DNA of 9,803 bases, taken from assembly GCA_023426935.1 (NCBI GenBank), contig JAEZBR010000057.1, positions 1-9,803 on the forward strand, given 5' to 3'. Positions within the stretch are counted from its first letter, which is position 1; every line of letters starts with the position of its first letter. Position numbers and translations under genes: made by a program. This document shows, piece after piece, positions 1 to 7,099 of the stretch. Below the pieces are notes generated by a model that was not told the DNA's origin, ran no database searches, and saw only the letters and a program-made list of their open reading frames with translations. The DNA comes from Bacillota bacterium. GTDB taxonomy: Bacteria > Bacillota_I > Bacilli_A > Erysipelotrichales > Erysipelotrichaceae.

Positions 1-142
1 GGATTACAAACAGATTTTAACATTCTTCCTAATTTCCACAAGTATCTTCTTTAAATTATTCTTTTAGGCACTAGTTTTTATCCGATCTGTAAGACTTACT
101 TCAACTTTATTTTCGGTCCTTTTTGAAGTGGAATTTAACTTT
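1..142. other. Intergenic region at left edge, no supported gene
   Basis: This AT-rich stretch lies downstream of the sortase gene. All six frames are interrupted by stops or lack a plausible start with a ribosome binding site. It has no clear intrinsic terminator for the sortase: no run of T follows a stable stem on the minus strand. A weak leftward promoter-like pair lies at 14-41 and is listed separately. It may serve a gene beyond the left edge. Confidence 0.6.
14..41 (-). promoter_or_regulatory. Possible leftward sigma-A promoter at window edge
   Basis: Reading the minus strand, TTGTGG (41-36) and TAAAAT (19-14) are separated by 16 nt, and TGT directly precedes the -10, resembling an extended -10. 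The -35 matches the consensus at only three positions. Any transcript would leave the window almost at once, so no gene can be tied to it. This is a pattern match only. Confidence 0.25.
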
Positions 143-937
143 TCACTTCAGCTTAGTAGTAGTGGCTGGATAAGCTTCTGAGGAAACTCTGCGAGCTAAG
201 ACTAATAAACGTTTTGCATCATTATAACGAACACAGGTCTGTAAGGTGATAAACTTATCTCCATAGCTGATTTGACCTTCGGTATCGATCTCGTTATTTC
301 CTTGCGGATGGGAGATGAAATTGTCAAATTCGCTCTTACTGCTGAAATCTCGTTGCGTATAATCGTAAGTCGCATAATCAGCGACTTTGAAATAGTAAAC
401 ATAAGTTACTTGATAAGTATCGATTGAGTTTTCCCAATAAACTTTGAAGGTTTTATTGGCTTGGTAGTTCTCTTGTTTGGTTAATAAGGTTAATGGTGAG
501 AACATTCTAGTCGTATCTGCATAAACATAGTGACCATAGATCGTGATATTGGTATCCGTTAAAGAATCAATATAGTCGACAAACGGCGTTCCGGCTTCAT
601 CGTAACTATCCAAGAAAGAATGGGTTAAATAATAGTCGTTATTAACGGGTAATACTAACGGTTCCGAAACAAGTCCGGAATCGAATCTTAAGTAACCGAC
701 GAATTCGGAATTCTGTGCTTTCAAAGCATTCCAAGAATCTTTATTGAAACTCCACTTTTTTCCCGATGAATCGGTAGGAGCGGTATCATCGATGATTGAG
801 GAAACATTATTGTTTTCTTTCTTACTCTTACGTACGCCAATCTCATAAGAAAAGATTTGATAGGAACTAAAGATGGCGATTCCTAAGCAGATAACGATCA
901 GAAGATTCGTAATAAGACTTAAAACGTTTTTTTTCAT
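143..937 (-). CDS. srtB: Class B sortase
   Basis: This is a cysteine transpeptidase that cleaves a C-terminal sorting signal on a secreted protein and links it to the cell wall or a pilus-like partner; it acts outside the membrane. The 264-residue protein has a short basic start, one hydrophobic segment at about residues 7-30 (signal anchor), a polar linker to about residue 65, then the sortase fold. Catalytic residues are visible: His136 in the IYGH motif, Cys235 in TLQTC and Arg243 in RLLVLARR. The His-Cys spacing of about 100 residues and the TLxTC form fit class B rather than class A. I chose the ATG at 937 because AGGAG lies 5 nt upstream; a GTG two codons earlier overlaps that ribosome binding site. 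It is transcribed alone, divergent from the HAD gene. No substrate with a sorting motif lies in the window, so its target is unknown and could be elsewhere. Class B sortases are known for NPQTN-type haem proteins in some species and for pilus or other anchoring in others. Confidence 0.93.
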   Translation of the reverse strand: MKKNVLSLITNLLIVICLGIAIFSSYQIFSYEIGVRKSKKENNNVSSIIDDTAPTDSSGKKWSFNKDSWNALKAQNSEFVGYLRFDSGLVSEPLVLPVNNDYYLTHSFLDSYDEAGTPFVDYIDSLTDTNITIYGHYVYADTTRMFSPLTLLTKQENYQANKTFKVYWENSIDTYQVTYVYYFKVADYATYDYTQRDFSSKSEFDNFISHPQGNNEIDTEGQISYGDKFITLQTCVRYNDAKRLLVLARRVSSEAYPATTTKLK

Positions 938-943
938 CAGCAC

Positions 944-999
944 TCCTAGGATTGTTTATTCAACGGATACATTATACAATATCACTTATGAAAAAGACA
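944..999 (-). promoter_or_regulatory. Sortase promoter and ribosome binding site
   Basis: On the minus strand a perfect TATAAT occupies 976-971, which predicts a start of transcription near 964 and a leader of about 27 nt. The matching -35 at 999-994 (TGTCTT, 17-nt spacer) is poor and lies inside the HAD coding region. The ribosome binding site AGGAG sits at 946-942, within the palindrome TCCTAGGA (944-951). The -10 overlaps the -10 of the opposing HAD promoter by two bases. Confidence 0.5.
952..980 (+). promoter_or_regulatory. HAD-peptidase operon promoter, probably leaderless
   Basis: TTGTTT (952-957) and TACAAT (975-980) are separated by exactly 17 nt. Transcription would start about 7 nt after the -10, at 987-988, which is the ATG of the HAD gene. 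No Shine-Dalgarno sequence precedes that ATG, so a leaderless mRNA is likely. The -35 matches the consensus only at TTG, so the promoter call is moderate. Confidence 0.5.
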
Positions 1000-1794
1000 C
1001 TTTTATACCCGGCATTATTTTTTGATATCGATGCCACCCTGGTTAATCCTAAGACCGGATTAATCCCGGATAATGCCATCAAAGAAATTAGTAAGCTTAG
1101 AGCTAAAGGATACCGTTGCTGTTTAGCTTCAGGCCGGGAGTATCATAATGCGCTTAATAATACGACCGTCTTTCAATATCCTTGGGATGGATATATCGGA
1201 GCTAACGGCCAGCAGATTGTCGATAGTGAAGGTAAGTTTCTGCAGAATGAATATCTTAGCGAAGAGTTAGTAAACAAGATTATCCAGACCGCAGAAAGAC
1301 TGCATCATTCAATCGTGCTAGTCTTAGAGGATAAATGGGAATTGATTACGAAACCCGATAAGAACACCTATAAGAGTTTCGAACTATTCCACTATCAGAT
1401 GTTAGAACCGGTAAAGTATCAAGGTGAGAAGGTCGTTTATGCGATTGTGTTTGCGGATATCGGCTATGATTATCAGGACTATGCGATGTTAGGTTTAAGC
1501 CCGGCTCTGTCTTATTATCCCTATGCCGATCTGGTAGTGGCAGGATGTACGAAAGCTAAAGCAATTGAAAAGTATTTGCAGCATTACAAACTCAAAGAGT
1601 ATATCGGTTTCGGTGATTCGATGAATGATTATGAGATGTTAAAACATGCTGATTTGGCAGTCGCTATGGGATCGGGGGATCCAGAATTACATAAGATTGC
1701 GGACATCGTTACCAAACCGTTAACCCAAGATGGTCTAGCTTTAGCCCTGAAAGAAATCCAAGCCGAGTATTTAACGAAAGAGGTCAAGAAATGA
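988..1794 (+). CDS. HAD-superfamily phosphatase, Cof type
   Basis: This is a cytoplasmic magnesium-dependent phosphohydrolase of the haloacid dehalogenase superfamily, Cof/YidA branch; these enzymes usually dephosphorylate sugar phosphates, flavin or cofactor phosphates with loose specificity. The 268 residues carry all four HAD motifs: DIDAT at 13-17 (nucleophile Asp13, acid/base Asp15), Ser48 in LASGRE, Lys189 after the cap, and GDSMND at 209-214 with Asp210 and Asp214. The C2-type cap spans about residues 80-185. Motif I has Ala16 where most Cof proteins have Gly. I place the start at ATG 988: the protein then opens a few residues before motif I, as usual. An in-frame TTG at 952 would add 12 residues, but AGGA abuts it with no spacing and it coincides with the likely -35 box. 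Its stop overlaps the start of the M29 peptidase gene (ATGA), so the two are translationally coupled. The substrate is not predictable. Confidence 0.9.
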   Translation: MKKTLLYPALFFDIDATLVNPKTGLIPDNAIKEISKLRAKGYRCCLASGREYHNALNNTTVFQYPWDGYIGANGQQIVDSEGKFLQNEYLSEELVNKIIQTAERLHHSIVLVLEDKWELITKPDKNTYKSFELFHYQMLEPVKYQGEKVVYAIVFADIGYDYQDYAMLGLSPALSYYPYADLVVAGCTKAKAIEKYLQHYKLKEYIGFGDSMNDYEMLKHADLAVAMGSGDPELHKIADIVTKPLTQDGLALALKEIQAEYLTKEVKK

Positions 1795-3029
1795 AAACCA
1801 AATTATCTTTATTAGAAAAGTATGCGCGTTTAGCAGTAAGAAAAGGAGTCAATGTCCAAAAGGGACAACCTTTAGTGATTAGGGCTTCGGTCCAAGATTA
1901 TGAGTTTATCCGGTTATGCGTTAAGGAAGCTTATAAAGCCGGAAGCGGAAAAGTTACCATCAACTGGAACGATGAAGAAATATCCAAGAGTGAATACTCC
2001 GCTTTAACCTCTGAACAATTGTCGGATATTCCTAACTGGATGGAAGGTAAGATTAAGGATGAGCATCAGAAGGGGGCTTGTTATTTATCAATCTATTCCG
2101 CAACTCCGGGATATTTAAAAGATATTCCCCCGGAGAAACTGAATGCGGCTTCCAAAGCTTTCTCGAAGAAGATGGGAAAGTATCAGAAATATACCATGAA
2201 CAATATCGGTCAATGGTCAATCTTGGCTTTACCCAGTATCGGTTGGGCAAAAGTAGTTTTTCCAAACGATAGTGAAGAAGTCGCTTATAAGAAATTAGAG
2301 AAAGCAATTTATGCAACCTGTCGGGTAACTAAGGATAACGATCCGCTCAAGGAATGGACTAAACATGATGCGGAGATCTTAAAACATAACGAAATCTTAA
2401 CTAATTATAATTTCCAAGCTTTACACTTTACGAATTCTTTAGGTACCGATTTAACGGTCGGATTAGTCAAGAACCATTTATGGGCTGGGGGAAATTGTAC
2501 CTCTGCGTCCGGTGTTGTTTTCGACCCCAATATGCCTACCGAAGAAACATTCTGTATGCCGGAGAAGACCGGAGTCGACGGAATCGTCTATGCTTCCAAA
2601 CCATTAAGTTATAATGGCAAAGTTATTGAGGATTTCTGGTTCAAGTTTGAGAAGGGAAAAGTGGTATCTTTCGGTGCCAAAAAGGAAAAAGCTGCCTTAA
2701 AGAAATTATTAGATTACGATGCCGGCAGTCGTTATCTTGGGGAAGTTGCGTTAATCTCTTATGATTCCCCGGTCAGCAAGACCGGAATCTTATTCTTCAA
2801 TACCTTATTCGATGAGAATGCGGCTTGTCACTTAGCCTTAGGTCGACCTTATCCGGAAAACCTTAAGGGTGGGCTTGAGATGAACGATGCTCAGCTGAAG
2901 AAAGCCGGTGCCAATTCCTCCTTGGTTCATGAAGACTTTATGTTTGGAACTAAAGATCTTAAAGTTGACGGAATCAAATATGATGGCAGTATTGTACCGG
3001 TCTTCCGTAAAGGAAACTTCGTAATTTAG
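1791..3029 (+). CDS. M29 family metallo-aminopeptidase (AmpS/PepS-like)
   Basis: This is a cytoplasmic two-metal aminopeptidase that removes N-terminal residues from peptides, feeding peptide turnover. The 412-residue length is normal for family M29 (AmpS of Bacillus, PepS of streptococci, AmpT of Thermus). The metal-ligand pattern is visible: a Glu in the PTEE motif (251/252), Glu318 in LGEVAL, His347 in ACHLALG, Tyr354, and the His380-x-Asp382 pair in VHED. This order and spacing match the family closely. The N-terminal half (about 1-200) is the typical dimerising alpha/beta domain. The ATG at 1791 overlaps the TGA stop of the HAD gene by four bases. The AAGAGG about 7 nt upstream (from 1777) is a plausible ribosome binding site inside the HAD gene. 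It ends before the bidirectional terminator at 3042. The pairing with a phosphatase shows no obvious pathway. Family assignment is firm; substrate preference is not predictable. Confidence 0.93.
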   Translation: MKTKLSLLEKYARLAVRKGVNVQKGQPLVIRASVQDYEFIRLCVKEAYKAGSGKVTINWNDEEISKSEYSALTSEQLSDIPNWMEGKIKDEHQKGACYLSIYSATPGYLKDIPPEKLNAASKAFSKKMGKYQKYTMNNIGQWSILALPSIGWAKVVFPNDSEEVAYKKLEKAIYATCRVTKDNDPLKEWTKHDAEILKHNEILTNYNFQALHFTNSLGTDLTVGLVKNHLWAGGNCTSASGVVFDPNMPTEETFCMPEKTGVDGIVYASKPLSYNGKVIEDFWFKFEKGKVVSFGAKKEKAALKKLLDYDAGSRYLGEVALISYDSPVSKTGILFFNTLFDENAACHLALGRPYPENLKGGLEMNDAQLKKAGANSSLVHEDFMFGTKDLKVDGIKYDGSIVPVFRKGNFVI

Positions 3030-3035
3030 AATGAT

Positions 3036-3080
3036 AAAAAAGATAGCGGTTTTTATTTCACCGCTATCCTTTTATTTATT
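3036..3080. terminator. Bidirectional intrinsic terminator
   Basis: An 8-bp perfect stem, GATAGCGG (3042-3049) with CCGCTATC (3061-3068), encloses an 11-nt loop. On the plus strand it is followed by CTTTTATTTATT, ending the HAD-M29 operon 12 nt after its stop. On the minus strand it is followed by TTTTTTAT, ending galE only 3 nt after its stop codon. Both flanking genes converge on it. Confidence 0.88.
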
Positions 3081-4106
3081 ACGTTTACTGTTCGCTAATT
3101 CAAACTGATAAGAGTCTTTGCACATGGTGACGATATTTCTCTTAGCAGTGAAGTGAATCTTCTTTTTCGCATAACTGGGATCGGCCCAGACCTCCGGTAG
3201 ATCGCCAGGGCGCCGACCGATGATCTCATAGGGGATGGTTAGCTTGTTGGCTTTCTCAAAGGCTTTAATTAATTCTAAGACACTGGTTCCTTTACCGGTT
3301 CCGACATTGACATAATCGATACCGGATTGAGAGTCTAACGCTTTTAAGGCACCTAGATGGGCATTAGCCAGATCTTCGACATGGATATAATCACGGATTC
3401 CGGTACCGTCCGGCGTCGGATAATCATTCCCATAGACTCTCAATTTATCTAATTGACCGGTCGCAACTTTAACGATGTAAGGCATTAGGTTATTCGGAAT
3501 TCCGTTAGGTTCTTCACCGATTAGTCCGGATTCATGAGCCCCGATGGGATTGAAATATCTTAGGGCAATGATTGACCATTGAGGATCCGCGAACGCTAAA
3601 TCCGCAAGAATTCGTTCAATCATAATCTTGGTTTGCCCATAGGGATTGGAAGCATTCCCAACCGGGCTTTGTTCGGTCAAAGGCATAACTTCACTTTTCG
3701 CATAAACCGTAGCGGAAGAAGAGAAGACGATCTTCTTACAATCAAACTGTTGCATTACTTCCAATAAAGTTAAGGTGGTATCTAAATTATTCCGATAATA
3801 TTTTAGGGGTTTACCGACGGATTCGCCGACGGCTTTATAACCCGCAAAATGAATGACGGCATCAATCTTATTTTCCTTGAATACTTTACGCATGAAAGTC
3901 TTGTTTTCGACATCGCCTTCCATGAACACAAACTTCTTGCCGGTAATTTTCTTAATCGCCTTAATAGCGAAGGTTTTTGAGTTATAGTAATTATCGACAA
4001 TAACGACTTTATAATCATTCTGAAGTAAGGCTACGGCCGTATGGGAACCAATAAATCCGGCTCCGCCGGTAACTAAGATTGTAGGCTTAACGCTTTTTTT
4101 GTTCAT
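3072..4106 (-). CDS. galE: UDP-glucose 4-epimerase
   Basis: GalE interconverts UDP-galactose and UDP-glucose using bound NAD, the last step of the Leloir pathway, and also supplies UDP-galactose for cell-surface glycans. The 344-residue cytoplasmic protein is an extended short-chain dehydrogenase. It shows the NAD-binding GGAGFIG at 14-20, GDV at 64-66, HFAGYKAVGES at 86-96, FSSSATVY at 128-135 with the catalytic Ser131, and NPYGQTK at 154-160 with Tyr156 and Lys160. The 25-residue Ser-Tyr spacing matches E. coli GalE. RYFNPIGAH at 183-191 and GRRPGDLPEVWAD near 297-309 are the substrate-side motifs. I chose ATG 4106, preceded by GAGGTGA at good spacing. The frame stays open upstream to about 4202, but that extra stretch spans the intergenic promoters and overlaps galK. 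It runs divergently from galK-galM and ends at a shared terminator. Confidence 0.97.
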   Translation of the reverse strand: MNKKSVKPTILVTGGAGFIGSHTAVALLQNDYKVVIVDNYYNSKTFAIKAIKKITGKKFVFMEGDVENKTFMRKVFKENKIDAVIHFAGYKAVGESVGKPLKYYRNNLDTTLTLLEVMQQFDCKKIVFSSSATVYAKSEVMPLTEQSPVGNASNPYGQTKIMIERILADLAFADPQWSIIALRYFNPIGAHESGLIGEEPNGIPNNLMPYIVKVATGQLDKLRVYGNDYPTPDGTGIRDYIHVEDLANAHLGALKALDSQSGIDYVNVGTGKGTSVLELIKAFEKANKLTIPYEIIGRRPGDLPEVWADPSYAKKKIHFTAKRNIVTMCKDSYQFELANSKRNK

Positions 4107-4179
4107 TTCTTCACCTCGTGTTTCTATCATACCACGGGTGATAATTAATGTAGTATAATATTTTCGGTGAGGTAAGATC
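4107..4179. promoter_or_regulatory. Divergent galE / galK promoter region
   Basis: This 73-bp gap carries back-to-back promoters. Leftward for galE: TATGAT (4131-4126) preceded by TGG, an extended -10, with a partial -35 ACTACA (4154-4149) 17 nt away. Rightward for galK: a perfect TATAAT (4154-4159) with no convincing -35 (about 4131-4136), so it may need help from an activator. Predicted starts are near 4119 and 4166, placing the ribosome binding sites GAGGTGA (4117-4111) and GGTGAGG (4166-4172) almost at the 5' ends; leaders would be only about 13-14 nt. An inverted repeat TATCA-N9-TGATA (4125-4143) covers the galE -10 and the galK -35 zone, where a regulator could act on both genes. No regulator gene is in the window. 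Confidence 0.6.
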
Positions 4180-5361
4180 ATGAACGAAAAAGAAATAATC
4201 AAAGAATTAAGAAGTACTTTTAAAGAATTATTTAAGGATGATACGGATGCCAGAATCTTCTTTGCGCCAGGCAGAGTTAATCTGATTGGCGAACATACGG
4301 ATTATAACGGAGGTCATGTCTTTCCTTGTGCTTTGACCATCGGAACTTATGCCATTGCCAGGAAACGCAACGATACGAAATTTAATTTCTATTCGTTAAA
4401 CTTTCCGAAAAGAGAGATTGTGACGAGTTCTTTAGAAGAGATGACCGGTTATGATAAGACCAAGAGTTGGACGAATTATCCCGCTGGGGTTGTTTGGACT
4501 TTTGGCCAAAAGGGTCATCCGATTCCTCAGGGGTTAGATATCGTGGTCTGCGGCAATATTCCGGTCAGTTCCGGACTTTCAAGTTCAGCTTCTTTAGAAG
4601 TATTGATGGGATATATTCTCAAAGAAATATTCTCGATTCCGGTTACGAATCAGGATCTAGCCTTATATGGTCAGTATGCGGAGAATAAATACATTGGGGT
4701 CAATTGCGGAATCATGGATCAGTTCGTGATCGCAATGGGAAAAGAAGATCACGCAATCTTCTTAGATACCTCTAATTTAAAATTCGATTATGTTCCGGTT
4801 ATTCTCAAGGATGAAAGCTTGGTAATCGTGAATACGAATCGTCCCAGAGGTTTACATGATTCAAAATATAACGAAAGACGGGCTGAATGTGAGAGTGCTT
4901 TAGCAGATTTACAGAAAGTCGTCAAAATCTCTTCGTTAGGCGATTTAGACGATGCCGGCTTTGAAAAATACGGTTCGGCGATTAAGAATGAAGTTAATTA
5001 CCGCCGGGCCAGACATGCCGTGAGTGAGAATCAAAGAACGATTAAAGCGGTTACGGCTTTAAGAAATAACGATCTAGTAACCTTTGGACAATTAATGAAT
5101 CAAAGTCATGATTCTTTAGATAAGGATTATGAGGTTACCGGAAAGGAATTGGATGCGTTAGTAAATGCGGCTAGAAGAGTTGAAGGAGTCATCGGTTCAA
5201 GAATGACCGGTGCCGGTTTTGGGGGCTGTACCGTAAATCTAGTCAAGAAAGAAGCAGTCGAAAATTTCAAGCGTGAAGTCGAAACCGCGTATGAGAAAGA
5301 AATCGGTTATAAACCGAGTTTCTATGATGTCTCCATCGGTTTTGGACCTAAGGAGTTCTAA
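4180..5361 (+). CDS. galK: Galactokinase
   Basis: GalK phosphorylates alpha-D-galactose with ATP to galactose 1-phosphate, the entry step of the Leloir pathway, in the cytoplasm. The 393-residue length is normal. It has the three GHMP-kinase motifs: the galactokinase signature GRVNLIGEHTDYNGG at 31-45 (Arg32, Glu38, His39, Asp41 contact substrate), the ATP-binding IPVSSGLSSSAS at 127-138, and TGAGFGGC at 343-350. The catalytic base Asp180 lies in CGIMDQF. The ATG at 4180 is preceded by GGTGAGG with 7 nt spacing. It is the first gene of the rightward run; galM begins one base after its stop. No galT follows, unlike the common galKT arrangement. No defects seen. Confidence 0.97.
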   Translation: MNEKEIIKELRSTFKELFKDDTDARIFFAPGRVNLIGEHTDYNGGHVFPCALTIGTYAIARKRNDTKFNFYSLNFPKREIVTSSLEEMTGYDKTKSWTNYPAGVVWTFGQKGHPIPQGLDIVVCGNIPVSSGLSSSASLEVLMGYILKEIFSIPVTNQDLALYGQYAENKYIGVNCGIMDQFVIAMGKEDHAIFLDTSNLKFDYVPVILKDESLVIVNTNRPRGLHDSKYNERRAECESALADLQKVVKISSLGDLDDAGFEKYGSAIKNEVNYRRARHAVSENQRTIKAVTALRNNDLVTFGQLMNQSHDSLDKDYEVTGKELDALVNAARRVEGVIGSRMTGAGFGGCTVNLVKKEAVENFKREVETAYEKEIGYKPSFYDVSIGFGPKEF

Positions 5362-5362
5362 G

Positions 5363-6379
5363 ATGGGCGAACGGATCTTTGGAAAAACCCCGCGGGGGAA
5401 ACTTACCCATTTATATTCTTTGGAGAATGATTACTATCGAATCACGATGAGTGATTACGGTGCTACTTTAGTTTCTTTGATCGATAAGAAGACGGGGATC
5501 GATATCGTATTGGGATATAACAGTGTTGATGGTTATTTAAAGACCTGTCCCTATATGGGAGCTACGGTAGGCAGAGTTTGCAACCGCATCGGAAAAGGAA
5601 GTTTCAAATTAAACGATAAAACTTATCATTTAATGACTAATGATCGGGGCAATACTTTACATGGCGGTTTAGTTGGTTTCGCCTCGAAGATCTGGGTGCC
5701 GGAAATAAAGGAAACGGCGTTAATCTTTACTTTGGAATCGCCAGATGGCGATGAAGGATTCCCCGGTAAAGTTGAAGTGAAAGCGAAGTATGAATTAATA
5801 AATGATAAACTGATCTTTACCTGGTCAGGAATTAGTGATCAGGATACTTTACTTTCGTTGACTAATCACGCTTACTTTAATCTTGCAGGGCCTAGAAGTT
5901 TATCCGTTCTTGATCAAGAACTGAAAATTAACAGTGAACAGATTGCCGATGTCGATGAGAATGGTTTAGCGGAGGAAACGACATCGGAGGTTAAAGATAC
6001 CCCCTTCGATTTTAGAAAGTATAAAAAGATCGGAAAGGATTTGAATAAAGAAAATCCGCAGTTAAAAAACGGTCAGGGTTATGATCATCACTTTATTATT
6101 TCCGGGACGGGTTTAAGAGAAGCTGCAAGATTAAAAGGAAATGGGCTTGAATTAATCGTTTCGACCGATCTGCCGGGCTTACAGTTATACAGTGCGAATT
6201 TTTTGGAAGGTAACTCTTTGGGTAAAGAAGGGGGAATATTCCCGAAACATTCCGCTGTCTGTTTAGAAACCCAATATGTTCCCAATGCGATCAATTATGA
6301 GAAGTATGATAAACCAATCTTGTTAAAGGGAAAGGAAATGATCCATCAGACGATTTATCAGGTGGCTCATTATGAGTAA
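5363..6379 (+). CDS. galM: Aldose 1-epimerase (galactose mutarotase)
   Basis: GalM interconverts the beta and alpha anomers of galactose, providing the alpha form used by galactokinase. The 338-residue protein has the expected active-site residues: Arg75 in NRIG, His100 in LHGG, the catalytic acid His169 in TNHAYFNLAG, Asp241 in YDHH, and the catalytic base Glu302 in LETQYVPNAIN. Spacing agrees with the Lactococcus enzyme to within a few residues. Its cytoplasmic beta-sandwich has no signal peptide. The ATG at 5363 follows AGGAG (5351-5355) at 7 nt; the frame is open further upstream into galK, but that is read-through of the galK 3' end. It starts 1 bp after galK and overlaps the next gene by 8 bp, so coupled translation is likely. 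Confidence 0.95.
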   Translation: MGERIFGKTPRGKLTHLYSLENDYYRITMSDYGATLVSLIDKKTGIDIVLGYNSVDGYLKTCPYMGATVGRVCNRIGKGSFKLNDKTYHLMTNDRGNTLHGGLVGFASKIWVPEIKETALIFTLESPDGDEGFPGKVEVKAKYELINDKLIFTWSGISDQDTLLSLTNHAYFNLAGPRSLSVLDQELKINSEQIADVDENGLAEETTSEVKDTPFDFRKYKKIGKDLNKENPQLKNGQGYDHHFIISGTGLREAARLKGNGLELIVSTDLPGLQLYSANFLEGNSLGKEGGIFPKHSAVCLETQYVPNAINYEKYDKPILLKGKEMIHQTIYQVAHYE

Positions 6380-7091
6380 GATCTTCGTCACCGGCGATAC
6401 GCATGGTCTTATCGATATCTATCATATTTTACCGGATAGTTTTACGCAGGCTAATGAATTGACCAGGGATGATTATCTAATCGTCGCGGGTGATTGTGGC
6501 GTGTTGTTTTATCCGGATATGGCGGATAATCAGAAGGTATTAAAAATCGTTTCCGAATTACCCTATACTTTATTATGGGTGGATGGCAATCATGAAAACT
6601 TCGATTTGATCGAACAATATCCGGTTACGCCATGGAAGGGCGGACTAATCCAAAAGATCGGGGAGAATTGTTTCCACCTAACCCGGGGAAGTTACTATGA
6701 TCTCGACGGTACCACGATTTTCGCGTTTGGCGGCGGGATCTCAATTGATCGGAAATGGCGCAGAGAACATGTCAGTTGGTGGCCGCAGGAATTGCCGAAC
6801 TCTACCGAATACAATCTGGGCTTAGACAATTTAAAGAAGCATCAGAATAAAGTCGATTGTATTATTACCCATGCCGCTCCGCTTTCGGTAATGAAAGGAA
6901 TCTTTGGCGGTGATGGTTTTTCATTCGAAGACGGACGCGGAGAAATTCCGTTGGATACTTATTTGGAAGAACTAAAGAATAGCATCGACTATAAACATTG
7001 GTACTTAGGACATTTACACAAAGATGATGAAGAAACTTTCAAAGAAGAAAGAATAACTTTACTGTACCAACAGATCAAACAGATCAAATAA
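6372..7091 (+). CDS. Calcineurin-like metallophosphoesterase
   Basis: This is a dinuclear-metal phosphoesterase, cytoplasmic, 239 residues. The family's five metal-binding blocks are all present: GDTHG at 8-12 (Asp9, His11), GDCG at 40-43 (Asp41), GNHE at 72-75 (Asn73, His74), His167 in THAAP and GHLH at 213-216. A conserved-looking middle block, GGGISIDRKWR with SWWPQE (120-140), is shared by small bacterial and phage members of unknown substrate. The ATG at 6372 overlaps the end of galM by 8 bp, with AGGTGG about 6 nt upstream inside galM. It could act as a nucleotide or protein phosphatase, or on other phosphodiesters or monoesters. Its place in a gal operon suggests, but does not show, a role in clearing phosphorylated intermediates. 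The C-terminus repeats QIK twice, from a 9-bp tandem duplication. Confidence 0.88.
   Translation: MSKIFVTGDTHGLIDIYHILPDSFTQANELTRDDYLIVAGDCGVLFYPDMADNQKVLKIVSELPYTLLWVDGNHENFDLIEQYPVTPWKGGLIQKIGENCFHLTRGSYYDLDGTTIFAFGGGISIDRKWRREHVSWWPQELPNSTEYNLGLDNLKKHQNKVDCIITHAAPLSVMKGIFGGDGFSFEDGRGEIPLDTYLEELKNSIDYKHWYLGHLHKDDEETFKEERITLLYQQIKQIK
7070..7087 (+). repeat. Short tandem repeat, 9 bp x 2
   Basis: ACAGATCAA occurs twice head to tail (7070-7078 and 7079-7087), encoding the last QIKQIK of the metallophosphoesterase just before its stop. It is in frame, so the reading frame is kept. It probably arose by replication slippage and may vary in length between strains. Confidence 0.8.
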
Positions 7092-7099
7092 GGAGAACT

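Noticed and set aside
124..150. Hairpin TGAAGTG / CACTTCA at the sortase stop codon as a terminator
   Set aside because: The 7-bp stem is AT-rich, has a 13-nt loop, includes the stop codon, and on the minus strand is followed by A residues rather than U. It does not meet intrinsic-terminator criteria.
2053..2316. Overlapping open frames on both strands inside the M29 peptidase gene
   Set aside because: The M29 frame is continuous with all metal-binding motifs; the alternative frames have no recognisable product or start signals.
4107..4202. N-terminal extension of galE to 4202
   Set aside because: It would cover the divergent promoters and overlap galK. ATG 4106 has GAGGTGA at good spacing and places the GGAGFIG motif at residues 14-20, near the N-terminus as expected for GalE.
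5273..5362. 30-residue upstream extension of galM into the galK gene
   Set aside because: ATG 5363 has a strong AGGAG 7 nt upstream and gives normal galM length; the extension is the galK 3' end in another frame.
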